A stretch of DNA of 64,000 bases, from assembly GCA_027579435.1 (NCBI GenBank), contig JANBPK010001190.1:62001-126000 (forward strand). Reading direction: 5' to 3'. Shown here one piece after another: positions 44,093 to 55,634 of the stretch. This DNA is from Candolleomyces eurysporus. Its lineage: Eukaryota; Basidiomycota; Agaricomycetes; Agaricales; Psathyrellaceae. The notes below the pieces were generated by a model. It saw nothing but the letters and a program-made list of their open reading frames with translations, ran no database searches and was not told the DNA's origin. The stretch's first letter is position 1. Every line of letters begins with the position of its first letter. Both the position numbers and the translations under genes were made by a program.

Positions 44093-45456
44093 CTATAGAC
44101 CATTGTCAAAACTAATAGGGATGGTTACTGGAACTGGCAAGCAAACATACGGCGGACCATATGGAAAAGAGAACGAGATCTGGACTCCAGACTCTCTGGG
44201 CGTTTTTGACATCAGCTGTGGTATCGGCTGATGCGCCAACTTGTCGAGGATATCCTGAATGCCCTTCAGATCCTCGGTGGTCTCTACGGTGAGTGTTTTA
44301 GTGATACAATGCTCCGAACAATCAACGGTGAAATCTACTGTCGCGTTGGACTTGGAGACTGAAAAAGACAATGGAAGCGACGGCATCCTTCAAGTCAAAT
44401 ATCTAAAACTGCAACCCCCGTGAGTATTCTGTGCATACAAGAATCTCCAAGACCTACTTGTCATGAACTTCCAGTGATAGCGAGCAGCTCCTTTGCTCCC
44501 TTGATTTATCATAGAGGAGGCGAGCGTTAGTGGCTTGCAAACCATCCACTGAACCAAGGCGACCTTTTCATTCAGCCTGGAAGCGTACCATGGGTGCTGG
44601 TGAGGGAAGGCAAAGGAAAATAAATTACGCACTCCTCGATTTGCCCTGCACTGATGTAGATGACATCCAGCGACTCGATAATGGAAGGCAGGAGCCCCTC
44701 AGGCGACGGCGACTTGCTCAATTTCTGGATGAAGTTTGCTATGTCCTTTTTGGTCATGAAAAGTTTTCGACAAGATACCAGACCCGTCTTGGTACTCATC
44801 CCAGACAAATGTGCGACTTAATTATATATCTCGAATCCATGGGAGGGTACGCACTATGAATATATGAATTCCTGCAATGCCTGAATGCAATTGTTCCTAC
44901 TCCATCTGAAATTTCGCGACTCTATTAAGATACGCCGTTTCAAAGCCTGGCGCCTAAGACTAGTGTACGTTATTGAGTATGAATAGTTAGCAGAGTGAAA
45001 CACTGACACGATCGAGAACATTGATGAGCTTCTCTGCAAGTGGGCATGCCGACCAGTGCTGCAAAGCAGATGGGAACAAGCGACCGGGTTGATCGGGTGA
45101 TTTCTCGCCGGTCTGAAGACCTGCCACTCTTTGTGAAAATCAACTAGTGCAGGACAAGTGATCATGGTGGCATAGACAAATCCTGTCAGGTTATTGAAGT
45201 TTGCTCGGTCTTGTCGAATGTCCTGTCCACTTGCTTCACTGCAGCAACTACTTGATTGAGTTTCTCCGACAAGTTCGGGCTGTCCGTAATTAAGCGATGA
45301 GATATCTATAGGTCCAGCTGTCACCCAGTGCGCAATGATGCCCAAATCCACGCGAGTATCGTTGGGAAAGGTCGAGATATCAGCGCCAGACCACCCTTGA
45401 GGCGAGTAGGCGCCTGAAGTTATGACAATGTATGCTTGTGTGCACATGCAGATCAA
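44093..45456 (-). other. Coding-like minus-strand region, gene model unresolved
   Basis: Several minus-strand frames look protein-coding but I could not join them all in phase. 45456-44854 has long open sequence (FPNDTRVDLGIIAHWVTAG). 44808-44572 contains MTKKDIANFIQKLSKSPSPEG and GLLPSIIESLDVIYISAGQIEE. A possible intron then joins the latter to NEKVALVQWMVCK near 44575. 44386-44093 holds VSKSNATVDFTVDCSEHC and DLKGIQDILDKLAHQPIPQL. No family is recognised. It could be a real multi-exon gene with a few read errors or a decayed one. Confidence 0.3.
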
Positions 45457-45535
45457 CGTTCGAATTAGTATTAGTATGCTACCCTTGGCGCGATTAAATG
45501 TATACTTGTGTGTACATGCGGATCAACGTTTGAAT
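45427..45535 (+). repeat. Two direct copies of a 39-bp sequence, 70-bp period
   Basis: AATGTATGCTTGTGTGCACA... at 45427-45465 recurs as AATGTATACTTGTGTGTACA... at 45497-45535, with about 34 of 39 bases the same. Both end in GATCAACGTT(C/T)GAAT. Confidence 0.6.
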
Positions 45536-46096
45536 GCTGCGGCGTGACGCCCGCCAGGTTCCTTGCGCACCGATCCTGGGGTTCGTGTTCTTCCGATGTA
45601 GGGTGAGCACCCAAGCTCTAGAACACCATGTTCCGTGGGGTTTCATGATCATATGGCTGGCGATGCCAGCCAACGTCCTGTCACCCGCAAGTGATCATGG
45701 CAGTGGGGTGATGGTGACCAGTTGACCCTTTCAGTCCCTGACTAGACCGGCAGCCGGTCTATCAGGGTAGAATGACCTCCTTCATATCTGAAGCTCTTCA
45801 CGTAGATTGCACGTAGCGAATGGGTGTCATGAACAGCGCCCAAGGGCCTGTCGGCCACCCAGCGTGGCTCTTGAAACGAAACGATGGCGCAAGATTTTTG
45901 AAGATCAGCTGAAGTGCGTAGTACTCAATTGTTTCAAGTGCTTCTCCGAACCGGCAGGGGGGGTGTCTGTGCTCAAAATGGTCGACGGACCTAAGGGTTA
46001 AGTAAGTCCCTGGGCAGTGAGCAGTGCCTCACTGTCAGCTGGCCACCATTTAAATCGTCCCGTCGCCTCGATGCGTCCCATCCTTCCTCACCAAGG
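45536..46096. other. Intergenic, upstream of aspartic protease
   Basis: About 560 bp. No exon, repeat or clear TATA box recognised. Confidence 0.45.
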
Positions 46097-48116
46097 ATGC
46101 CCTTCAAAATCCATCTTGTTCTCTCTGCGGCCCTCGCATCCATTGGACTGCACGGTGTCTCTGCTCTCCAGCTGCAGTTCAATCGAAGGGCACTCAATGC
46201 CCACGCTACGAGTCCTCTGACGGCTGATTTTCACGGCTTGCTCTCATCTTCTCTTGGTACGAGTGACGGGAAAGATGCAAAAGCGATAAGTAACGTGCAG
46301 GACGTTCGAGTGAGTACCGGTAGCAGGCTACCAATGGCACGTTCTCATCATCGGCTGCCGTTCTCCACAGTATACCACCAACATCACACTTAATGGACAT
46401 GGTGAGTACTGCCTCACCACTTCTACGCGGCCTCGAGATCATGTTCTGATCGTGTCTTCCTTCAGAAATACATGTTGCATTGGATACAGGAAGCACAGAC
46501 CTCTGGTTTGGCCTCTTCATCGTGATATGAAGCAATAGTCATTCTCACCTCGCTTCACTCATCAGGGTTAATCCTCCTGGCGGCCTTGGAACTTACAACG
46601 ACAGCGGTCTGCCATTGGATCTTCACTATGGCGATGGCAGCTACGGCGTCTCTGGGACAATTGGGTTGGCACCCTTCGAATTTGGAGACTACAAAATTGA
46701 CCGACAAGGCAAGACGAACATCCTTGCACTATGGTACATATTCTCACTTTCACTTCAGCATTCTTGAATGTAAAGAAGTCAACAATCCAGGGATTATCGG
46801 AGCTTGGTATCGACGGCCTCCTTGGACTGAGCTTCAACGTCCTCTCAGCATCTCCTATCAACGACGCTGTCCAGGGGGCGTACGGTTCTCAAGCGACATG
46901 GGGCCACTCCGTCCTACAGAATATTTTCGACCAGCATCCAGATGAACCGAACTTCGTTGCAATCGACCTTGCTCGTACAGATGACTTGGAGGACGTCGCT
47001 GGAGGATCGTTCGGTATCGGCGAATATGACGAGCGCTATGCTAGCGTCGTCAATGCGCCTAAATTGCCACAGTATCCCAAAGGAGGAGATCGTTGGACTA
47101 CGTTATTGGAGGGGGTTAAGGTAGATGGCGTGGACGTCACTTTGAAGTCAAAGCTCCAAGGTGTTCCAGCAGGTCGATTGCTTGCCCTCCTGGACACTGG
47201 GGATCCAACCGCTATCATGCCAACCTACCTCCTCGACGCCATTTTCAGTAAAGTCCCTGGCGCCATTTCGGTCAAGTCGGAAGGTGTCTGGGTCGTGCCG
47301 TGCAACACGACAACATCTGTTTCATTTGTGTTTGGGTACGCCGCCCAGTCGATCTGTTTCTCTATTGGGCTAATTCATATCCATTCAGTGGCGAAGAGTT
47401 TCCGATTCATCCTTTGGATCTGACGAGAATCATCGATGACATTTCTGTTGGTGACGATGCATATTCTGCTTGCGTCTCCGCTTTCCACGGTGCGGACGAG
47501 TGGGGATCTGGGTACGAAATCTCTCTGGGCGGCAGTTTCTTGAGGAACGTCTACAGCGTGTATGTATCCTTTTTCAGACTGTTAATTACCTCGATCGTCC
47601 TACTCACGCCTTTTTCTAGTTATGACTTCGGTGACGCCCCTTCTGGAGAACCGTACATGCAGCTCCTGGCCCAGACCGATCCGGCTAAAGCTGCTGCCCA
47701 AGTTCCAACGATGCGGTCAAAGAAGATGTCGAACCTTCCTCCGGAAATCGACCCCCTCACGTTGCATCAGATGTTCGGTGATGAAGTGGACAGCACAGCT
47801 GGAGGTGCAAAACCGGTAGATCGTGCATCTGCCACCGATGCTTCACTTCCCAAGGTTACAGGCGACAGCGAGTCTGCAGAAGGCGGTCAGCTTACCCTCG
47901 CTACTCCGGTGGGGGGGCTATGGGATAGCAATCATCGCTCTTCTTTCGGCCAACCTCATTGTCACCCTCATTGTTGCTGTGATCGCCATTTTGATTTATG
48001 TTCGTCGGGGAAGAGGTGGATCCGCTCCCGCTATGAGGTCATCGAAAAACGGCTCATACGCTCCCATTCAGCCCGACGAAGAATCGGGAACGAACAAGCA
48101 CCACAGGTATCATTAA
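46097..48116 (+). CDS. Membrane-anchored pepsin-like aspartic protease, one frameshift
   Basis: Seven exons: 46097-46309, 46371-46401, 46466-46505, 46566-46708, 46759-47335, 47389-47559, 47620-48116, about 556 aa after allowing one extra G. It starts with a signal peptide (FKIHLVLSAALASIGLHGVSA). The first catalytic Asp88 is in ALDTGSTDLW, the flap is near HYGDGSYGVSGTIG, and the second Asp is in LLALLDTGDPTAIMP. VYDFGDAPSGEPYMQ near the C-terminal end also fits the A1 family. The intron at 46709-46758 begins GC, not GT. At the G7 run 47911-47917 the frame shifts. With one G fewer it continues into a transmembrane helix (IIALLSANLIVTLIVAVIAI), a basic stop-transfer stretch and a short cytosolic tail. 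The anchored form resembles fungal yapsin-like or endosomal proteases. The shift is probably a poly-G read error. Confidence 0.85.
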
Positions 48117-49534
48117 AGTTCACGAAGCTATGGGCCTGGACCCATGCTACGACGATTCCATTGGACACTGTACATATGGACCTTGTAGGAAATCATTTAT
48201 TTCATTGTATACATCTACAGCAATGTTGCTTCTAGCGGTTCAAGTTTGGCTTCATCATTGACAGAATTGGAGTATCGACCTCATGCGGTCATGGACGTCG
48301 TGGGATTACCTGATCTGGAAGCGAACAACCATCCCGTCTCTCTTCAGAACGACCATCTCCAAGACACCAAGTCCGTTTTTTTCGTGCTAAACGCCCCAAA
48401 TTCACCATTTGAACTCTGCAGAATTCTGGAGAGACGCTTCTGGGCGGCTGGAGGACGTGGTACCTATTGGAACCCATTCCCCAAGATTTCCAGGTTGACG
48501 GCGGGCGCTGTGCGTTAGGCTACGTGTCCAGAAGAGGTATACTGTCCTTTGTTCTTTGGCGTCAGCCATTCCATTCATTCTCCAAAGGCAGGGATCGGGA
48601 GCCAAGGATAGCCCCTTCTGAAGATTTTCGAGATGAAGAGCACTGGCATGGGGCTGCAAGCACTCGATGCATCGGATACTTCGTTCGTAGGGCTCGGGAC
48701 ATTGCACATCTCCGATTTCGATCTTGGTAGCTTGAACGCGTCGGGGAGCGCGTGGAACGGAACGTCTCATTCGTGCCATTCATCACGTCCAGCCTACATG
48801 CTGTCACCATGAAATCGGGTACTATTTGCCACGCGAAATCGACTGTTCAAGCCCTGAAGCTGGAAAAAATCCATAGTCACCACGTCTTCTAGAAGGGAAG
48901 AAAGTTACCACTGGATCCTCGGATACAGAGAGGCGCGCGACGTCCACGGCCAGTACTTATGGATGCTGTATGAGCCCTCCTTAGCTCCCTGAACTTGGGT
49001 TCCATGGTGTATGTTTCACGGTCTAGGCCTGGAATTCCACCTGTTGACCTCTGCTAATTGACATTTCCTGTCATACTGTGCGCCACGTTCTTCGTTTCCG
49101 CATATCTTCGTCCTAACAAATCCAGACTATTTCCTTTCAGGTGGCGCTGCTTCGCTTCCTCGTTCGCTTCAAGCACGTTGAACGACTCCGTCGGAAGGAA
49201 AAGACTGTCTGGCCTTGACCCGCCACTAGGGAGATACACGAGGGGTAGGACTCGTTTCAAAATATTACGAGACCTCGCGCCATTCAGATTTTTAACATAT
49301 TCTACCCGACGCTATCGTTATTCTGCTCAACTCCGAATTCATTTACTCTGACTTTGAGGGTCAAATCATCTCCTTCTGGGAAATTTCTAATATCTGCCTT
49401 TCTCATCGAACCCAGATTCATCATCGCAAAGGCCTACAGGGGACGAAGGACCTGCTAGGTATAAAAGGATGTTGGACGGCATCTAGCTTGCTCCACGGTA
49501 CCGAGCTCTCCTGCTCGTCGTCGCCTCGGCTAGT
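48117..49534. other. Long intergenic region
   Basis: About 1.4 kb. Open frames at 48246-48518 and 48402-48779 have no recognisable family or splicing support. The only supported element is the TATA box at 49460-49466. Confidence 0.45.
49460..49466 (+). promoter_or_regulatory. TATA box of the 49.5-kb Cys-rich gene
   Basis: TATAAAA lies 69 bp before the ATG at 49535, so the leader would be about 40 nt. Confidence 0.55.
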
Positions 49535-49748
49535 ATGTGCTTTCGAAAGATCGCCTGCGTTCGTCACAGCTGTGGCCACGATGTTCCTCGAAAGGAATGC
49601 CAGGTAAGCTGCAACGCCGTTGTTCTGCTCGTTCACCACGAGACGCTGACTGCACTAGCAGGTAGACTGTGGCTCGTCTCAATGCCGATACAGCACAAAG
49701 CATAGTGTCGAGTGCAGATCGTGCCCAACAACTTGCAAACAATGGTAG
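49535..49748 (+). CDS. Small Cys-rich protein, 51 aa
   Basis: Two exons, 49535-49603 and 49662-49748, with a GTAAGC...CAG intron in phase 0, encode 51 residues with nine Cys. The order is an N-terminal ACVRHSCGHDVPRKECQ, then VDCGSSQCRYSTKHSVEC, then RSCPTTCKQW and stop. The CGH..., VDCxxxxCRYSxxH and CPxTCxQW pattern is, to my recollection, a repeated theme among small uncharacterised basidiomycete proteins. The spacing of Cys and His pairs could bind zinc. There is no signal peptide, so a cytosolic or nuclear role is more likely than secretion. It is too short for simple open-frame detection. The TATA box 69 bp upstream supports it. Confidence 0.65.
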
Positions 49749-50037
49749 GCGACGCTCTTATCCACACCCGGACATGCACTGAAAGTCGGCTTCAGGCTAC
49801 GACCCGCTGAGAGAGCAGTCATTGATGTCTCCGAGGATAGGTGCCCTCGATGCCCCCCACCGCCGCGAGCTTGAGTGCTAGTATTTTATTTTATATTTAA
49901 TCATTATTTATGATGTAGTAGATACGCGTCTGTTGTGGCTATGTCAAAGTGCACGTGTGCGAAACGCCTTTCAGGCTTTCAGCTTTGAGACGCGTTCCCC
50001 GAATTTCATCTCTCCTTTGCTTTCTTCCTTTCACTCC

Positions 50038-53000
50038 ATGGCCGATCTCCCAGCTCTCCTCCGTGCCTCCCTCGAACCAGCGTCTAGGAAGCAGGCCGAG
50101 CAAAATCTGAATGCTCTGAGCACCCAGAAAGGCTTTCTTACCCACCTTCTCGCACTCGTTCTGCAGCAGTCTCAAGATCTCCCCGTCCGACTGGCAGGAG
50201 GCGTCTACCTGAAAAATATCGCAAAGTTGAGATGGGAAGAGGTGAGATTGCTCTACTTGTCCTGTAGGACTCATGTTTACACGCGATCCCGACCGTAGGA
50301 CGTCCAACCTTTGGCTGAAGATGACAAGACTGCCCTACGATCTCAGCTCGTTCCAGCTATGCTGGCTCTGTCGAACCCCGCAGACAAGACTGTTCGAGCC
50401 CAGATAGCAGAGTCCGTCGCCCTTATCGCGGAGCTGGACTTCCCTACCAAATGGAACGATCTGATAGATGTAAGTCTCTGAGCTTCCCAGTTCCTCGCGG
50501 CAAGTCTTGATCCTTGGTTCCAGCAACTCGTCTCTTCGCTCTCTCTGACAGACTACAACGTGAATGTTGGAGTTCTGGAAACGGCACACTCCATCTTCAA
50601 ACAGTGGAGGGCTCAAGTTCGATCAGACAAGCTTTACAGCGAAATCAATCTCGTTCTTGAGAAATTCGTGACACCTTTTCTCCGGCTCTTCAAGCGGACC
50701 GCCGAGCTTCTCACAAACCCCACATCTGCCCCTTCCATAACAACTCCGGCGTCAAATTACACGTTGGTAGCCCAAGCCATGGTGCTTCTCACGGACATTT
50801 TCTATGACCTAACCTGCCACGACCTGCCCCCTGCCATAGAAGATTCTTACGACGATTTCTTCGGGTCAACTGGTCTCTTCCATGGATTTCTGGCATGGGA
50901 CCCCGCAGAGCTCAGGGGAGACGTACGTTTCTTCCTTATGGGACTGCATTCGACATAACAACTCTTTTCTACCAGCCCGATGATGTCACACCTTCCTATC
51001 CTTCCAAAATCAAGACCAGAATTCTGGAAATCGGTGAAGCAAGTAATTCGTCGTTTTCTATCGATTCATTTCATTGAATTACGCCGGTTCTAGCTATGGA
51101 TCAAACTGTATCCCGATCAGCTTCAAAGATCGTCTGCTGTTGCAACTATTGTCCAGAACGTTTGGGCGTTGATTGGATCGAACAAGTTGCCTGGGATTGC
51201 CGACGATGCTGTATGTTTCGTCCCCCCTTTCTCCTTCTTCCCATCTGACGTTCCTTTAGTTGGTTTCCCAGTCTTTGCGATTCATTTCCACTGCGATCCG
51301 AACTGGCTACTACAAAGATCTCTTCTCGTCCAAGGAAACCATCTCTACCTTGGTTCAAGGGGTCGTTATTCCGAATGTATCGCTCAGAGAGCACGACGTG
51401 GAGCAATTCGAAGATGACCCCCTCGAGTTTATTCGACTTGACCTCTCACTCTCAGCAGCGGGCACTGACTTGGCCACGCGTCGACATGCCGCTGCTGACG
51501 TTCTCCAAGCATTAGTGGGGAGCGGATTGGAAGCCGATACCACGGAAATCGTCGGCTCCTGGGTCAATACAGGCCTTTCCCAGTACAATGCGAATAGACA
51601 GGAGAACTGGAAAGCCAAGGACAGCGCTATTTTCCTCCTTACAGCGATTGCTACGCGAGGCTCGACTACTCAGGTTAGCCTTTTGCTGTGTTTTCGCCAT
51701 GTTCGACCTAACATTGGGCTGCAACAGCATGGCGTGACTTCAACCAATGCTTTGGTGGACGTGGTCAAGTTCTTTTCGGAACATGTCTACCAAGATTTGC
51801 AAGATACCTCAGGTTCTGTCCATGCCATCCTTCAAGTTGACGCAATTCGATTCCTTTACGCGTTCCGCAACCAAGTGGGTGACTGTTTAATTCATCCAAG
51901 AGACTTGTTCTGACATACACCAACGTATAGCTTACGAAGGAGCAGCTATTGTCCGTCCTCCCTCTCCTCGTTCAACACCTTCGCTCAAGCAATTATGTCA
52001 CATACACCTATGCTGCCATCACCATCGAGCGAATCCTGTTCATCAAGCAGAAAAATGAATTACTGTAAGCTGGTTCTATGCCGGCGCGAAGTCAAAGGAT
52101 CTGACGGATTGTACTAGATTCTCGCAGGCAGACATCCATGACTCTGCGGCAGAGCTTCTAAATGCCCTCCTGGGCAAAGTGGAAGCCGGCGGAACGCCCG
52201 AGAAGATAGCTGAGAACGATCACCTCATGAAATGTAAGATCCTATGTTAATGCTTTGATTCCTGTTCACCCTTTGGCAGGCGCGATGCGTGTCATTCTTA
52301 CGGCCCGTCAAACTCTCATTCCATTGCATCAACCAATTCTGGCTCGGCTCGTCGCGATTCTTGGTGTCATCTCAAAGAACCCCAGTAATCCAAACTTCGA
52401 TCAGTATATCTTCGAGAGCATCTCGGGACTTATGCGGTACGAATCCGAGGCTGGGGTTCCGAATGTAAACTGATGGCCCTGTTAGATTTGTGGTCGAGGG
52501 GTCCCCAGCTACCCTTTCTTACTTTGAGCAAACGCTGTTTGGTCCTTTCACGGTCATCATTCAACAAGATATCGATCGTGAGTAACTAATCATTATTAGA
52601 GCTTGCGCCTTGTTCTCATTGTGTCGCAGAATACGTGCCCTACGTTTTCCAGGTTCTCGCTCAGATGCTTGAACTTCACAACAAAGACGTACCGACAGAA
52701 TACCGGAGCCTTCTGCCGTTCCTCCTCACGCCGGCGGTATGGCAGCAAAAGGGAAGCATTCCGGGCTTGGTGAAGCTCCTGAGGGCATTCATTGCACGCG
52801 ACGCTGCACAGATGGTTGTTGGTGGACAGATGGCGTCTGTACTTGCCGTTGTCCAGCAGCGACTCATTCCGTCGAAGGTCAATGACGCCTGGGGATTCGA
52901 ATTGCTGCAGTCTGTGGTCGCGCACGTTAAGCCGTAAGTCGGATTTGCCAGCGATCAGGACGAGGGTTGGAGACTAACGAACTCTGTAGAAGCGACCTGC

Positions 53001-53665
53001 AGCAGCAGTATTTGAGGCCAATTATCATGACGCTGCTGACAAGGATGCAGACGAACAAAACGGAGAACTACGCGTACCTTTTCAGTCGCTTTGTGCTGTA
53101 TATTTTCGCGTTGAACGTGGAGGGTCTTAACCCGGACGTAGTCATCGGCACGGTGGAAGGCATTCAACCTCAGTAAGTAGAGGCGTTTTCTCTTCGCGGA
53201 TAATCGTGACGACTGATTTCTATGGAAAGACTGTGGTCGCAGATCCTGACAAACTTTGTCATCCCTCAAGCACCTAAAGTGCCTCATCGGGATCGCAAGC
53301 TTGCAGTGGTTGGCATGACTCGCCTTCTTTGCCAGAGCAAGCTGATGATGGAGGAGCCGAGTGTGAGAAGCTGGCCCGCCGGATACGGTGCTCTTGGAAA
53401 GCTATTCAGCGAGCCGCAGCACCTCACCAAGAGCTCGGAGGATGATGGTTCCACTGGGATCACTGAGATTGATTACGAAGAACAGACGGCTGGATACCAG
53501 GCTGCGTACTCGCGCCTCGGAGCGTCCGCGACGAAAGAAGTGGATGTGGTTGCGTATGTGCCAAACCCACAGGAGTTCCTGCAGTCGCAGCTGCAAGGGC
53601 TGGCCCAACAATATGGTCAGGAGCGGGTATCGAGTCTTTTGGCTGCGGCAGGAGGACCCATTTAA
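50038..53665 (+). CDS. CSE1: Exportin-2 / importin-alpha re-exporter (CSE1/CAS)
   Basis: Fourteen exons: 50038-50241, 50299-50469, 50524-50922, 50976-51038, 51094-51210, 51260-51673, 51728-51874, 51931-52064, 52118-52233, 52280-52436, 52486-52577, 52630-52933, 52990-53172, 53230-53665, giving 978 aa, close to the family's usual 960-975. It carries importin-alpha out of the nucleus with Ran-GTP. The N-terminal importin-beta region has LEPASRKQAEQNLNAL and QDLPVRLAGGVYLKNIAK. The Cse1 core includes SDKLYSEINLVLEKFVTPF and the acidic FEDDPLEFIRLDL. The C-terminal CAS region has SRFVLYIFALNVEGLNPD and ends YVPNPQEFLQSQLQGLAQQYG. The fourth intron (51039-51093) starts GCAAGT instead of GT. All other introns are GT-AG and about 46-66 bp. 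Confidence 0.95.
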
Positions 53666-53798
53666 ATCCAAATAATTGTGTCGTATTTTTTTTGAATAGA
53701 ATCACATGACTGTCGCGTGCACGATCAGGTGACGATTGAGTTGAAAGCGCGTCCGCCTCGAGGACGCCTGGCCTCGTACTCTCTTCCATCCGTCCACC

Positions 53799-55613
53799 AT
53801 GATGCCAAAGACCCCCTCTCGTCATCGCTCTCGCTCAGAGGTCCAGACGCCCTTGACGCCCTCCCTCCTCGCCGCCATGAACAACATGGCCATGAGGTCA
53901 GGGGCGTCCCCTCAGAAAAAGACGTCGCGCTCCAAAGGGCCTCTGACACCTTTTGACACCACCAATCCATTCATCGCCCCTTCGCAGCTGCCCTCGAGCT
54001 CAAAGTCAAGGCCGGGATCCCCCGTCAAGAGAGCCTCCGCCGGGGGTGTTCCAACCTCGGAGTCCTTTCAGAGGCAGGCAATCGGCGGCGTGATCAGGAA
54101 GGGAGGCGTTGAAAGCCGGCTGGATGTAGTCACCAACGACTACGTGCCACCTCCAAGGGCTGATCTTAAAAGGTCCAAATCTACTCCTGCGGTGGTACGT
54201 GGTGATTTTATGCTGGACTCTGCCTTGACTGAGTCCGAGCAGAACAGAGCCGCGGCCGACCACCGGGACCGTTTTATCATGCAAAAGGACAACACAGACA
54301 TTTCGGCGGTTGCTGCCAGTCTTGAGCAAATTTCCCTCAACTCGGCCACGACTTCCCCGGGTCATACGGCGCGTTTGGCTGCTGCCACCGGCATGCCACT
54401 AAATAGGCGAATTTTGGGGTACCACGAGCCACCTCCCGCTGCCTCGAGTAGCACCTCGGATACCCTGCTTTCGCAGCAACGGGAGTTTGCGAAGCCTTTG
54501 TATGCGCAACGGCCCGGAGCTGTAGGGACGTCGACCGGAGCGATCACGAACAAGAGCAGGAAGATACCGACGCAGCCGGAACGAGTGTTGGACGCGCCTG
54601 GGATGGTGGACGATTTCTACTTGAATCTGTTGAGTTGGTCGGTGCAGAACGCCATTGCGGTCGCGCTGGAGGCGGTGACTTACATCTGGAAGGCGGATAC
54701 CGGTTCGGTTGTTCAGCTGGGTGACGCACCAGAGGGGACGTATATCAGCAGTGTGGACTTTTCGAACGATGGAGCATTTTTAGGTGTTGGAATGGGGTCA
54801 GGGGAGGTTGAGCTATGGGACGTTGAGACTGGGCAGAAGCTCCGGACGATGGGTGGACACACTACCCAGGTCGCAACACTTTCATGGCACGAGCACATAC
54901 TGAGTTCCGGGTGTGCTGATGGAAGTATCTGGCATCACGACGTCCGAGTGCCGAGGCATAAAGTGATGGAGTTGCTGGGGCATACAGGGGAGGTGTGTGG
55001 CCTGAAGTGGAGGAGCGATGGAGAGCTGCTTGCGAGTGGTGGCAACGACAATGTGGTCAATATCTGGGACGGTAGGGTTGGGGATGTCGGGGAAGGGGCA
55101 CGAGGGAGTGCGAAATGGACGAAACGAAACCATACTGCAGCCGTCAAGGCTATCGGCTGGTGCCCCTGGCAGCCTTCGCTGCTTGCCTCTGGTGGTGGAA
55201 CGAACGATGCGACGGTTCACATCTGGAACAGCACTACGGGAGCGCGATTGCACACTGTTCGAACGCCATCGCAAGTTACGTCGATCCAGTGGGCTCCACA
55301 TCGCAAAGAGATCCTTACGACACATGGGTACCCGACCAACTCTATCATGTTGCATGCGTACCCAAGCATGGAGCGAGTGGCAGAGATCCGGGATGCACAC
55401 GACGCGCGGGTACTGTTCAGCTGCGTTGGACCTGCGGGGGACGTCGTCTGCACTGGTGCCGGAGATGAGAACCTCAAGTTCTGGCGCATCTGGGACCTTC
55501 AGTCGGAACAACTTACGAAGAAAAAGACGAAGAAGAAGGATCTGACGAGCGTTGAAGACTTGGGAGGAGGTCGTATTAATCCGACAAAGGAGGGCATTCT
55601 TAGCATTCGGTAG
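53799..55613 (+). CDS. CDC20: APC/C activator CDC20 (Fizzy)
   Basis: An intronless gene of 604 aa between intron-rich neighbours. It activates the anaphase-promoting complex and brings in substrates such as securin and cyclin B. The N-terminal half is disordered and contains SKGPLTPFDTTNPF, LKRSKSTPAVVRGDFMLDSA and a C-box-like HRDRFIMQKDN, which departs from the usual DR(F/Y)IP form. The linker RKIPTQPERVLDAPGMVDDF is a CDC20 hallmark. Seven WD40 repeats follow (VELWDVETGQKLRTM, LSSGCADGSIWHHDVR, LASGGNDNVVNIWDG, HIWNSTTGARLHTV, GDENLKFWRIWDLQSEQ). The C terminus ends in Ile-Arg, the APC/C-binding IR tail. The stop is 21 bp from the stop of the next gene, which is convergent. Confidence 0.93.
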   Translation: MMPKTPSRHRSRSEVQTPLTPSLLAAMNNMAMRSGASPQKKTSRSKGPLTPFDTTNPFIAPSQLPSSSKSRPGSPVKRASAGGVPTSESFQRQAIGGVIRKGGVESRLDVVTNDYVPPPRADLKRSKSTPAVVRGDFMLDSALTESEQNRAAADHRDRFIMQKDNTDISAVAASLEQISLNSATTSPGHTARLAAATGMPLNRRILGYHEPPPAASSSTSDTLLSQQREFAKPLYAQRPGAVGTSTGAITNKSRKIPTQPERVLDAPGMVDDFYLNLLSWSVQNAIAVALEAVTYIWKADTGSVVQLGDAPEGTYISSVDFSNDGAFLGVGMGSGEVELWDVETGQKLRTMGGHTTQVATLSWHEHILSSGCADGSIWHHDVRVPRHKVMELLGHTGEVCGLKWRSDGELLASGGNDNVVNIWDGRVGDVGEGARGSAKWTKRNHTAAVKAIGWCPWQPSLLASGGGTNDATVHIWNSTTGARLHTVRTPSQVTSIQWAPHRKEILTTHGYPTNSIMLHAYPSMERVAEIRDAHDARVLFSCVGPAGDVVCTGAGDENLKFWRIWDLQSEQLTKKKTKKKDLTSVEDLGGGRINPTKEGILSIR

Positions 55614-55634
55614 ATGGATGATGGTACATGTAGA

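Noticed and set aside
54882..55511. Minus-strand frame of 209 codons
   Set aside because: It is antisense to the WD40 repeats of CDC20, which are clearly coding.
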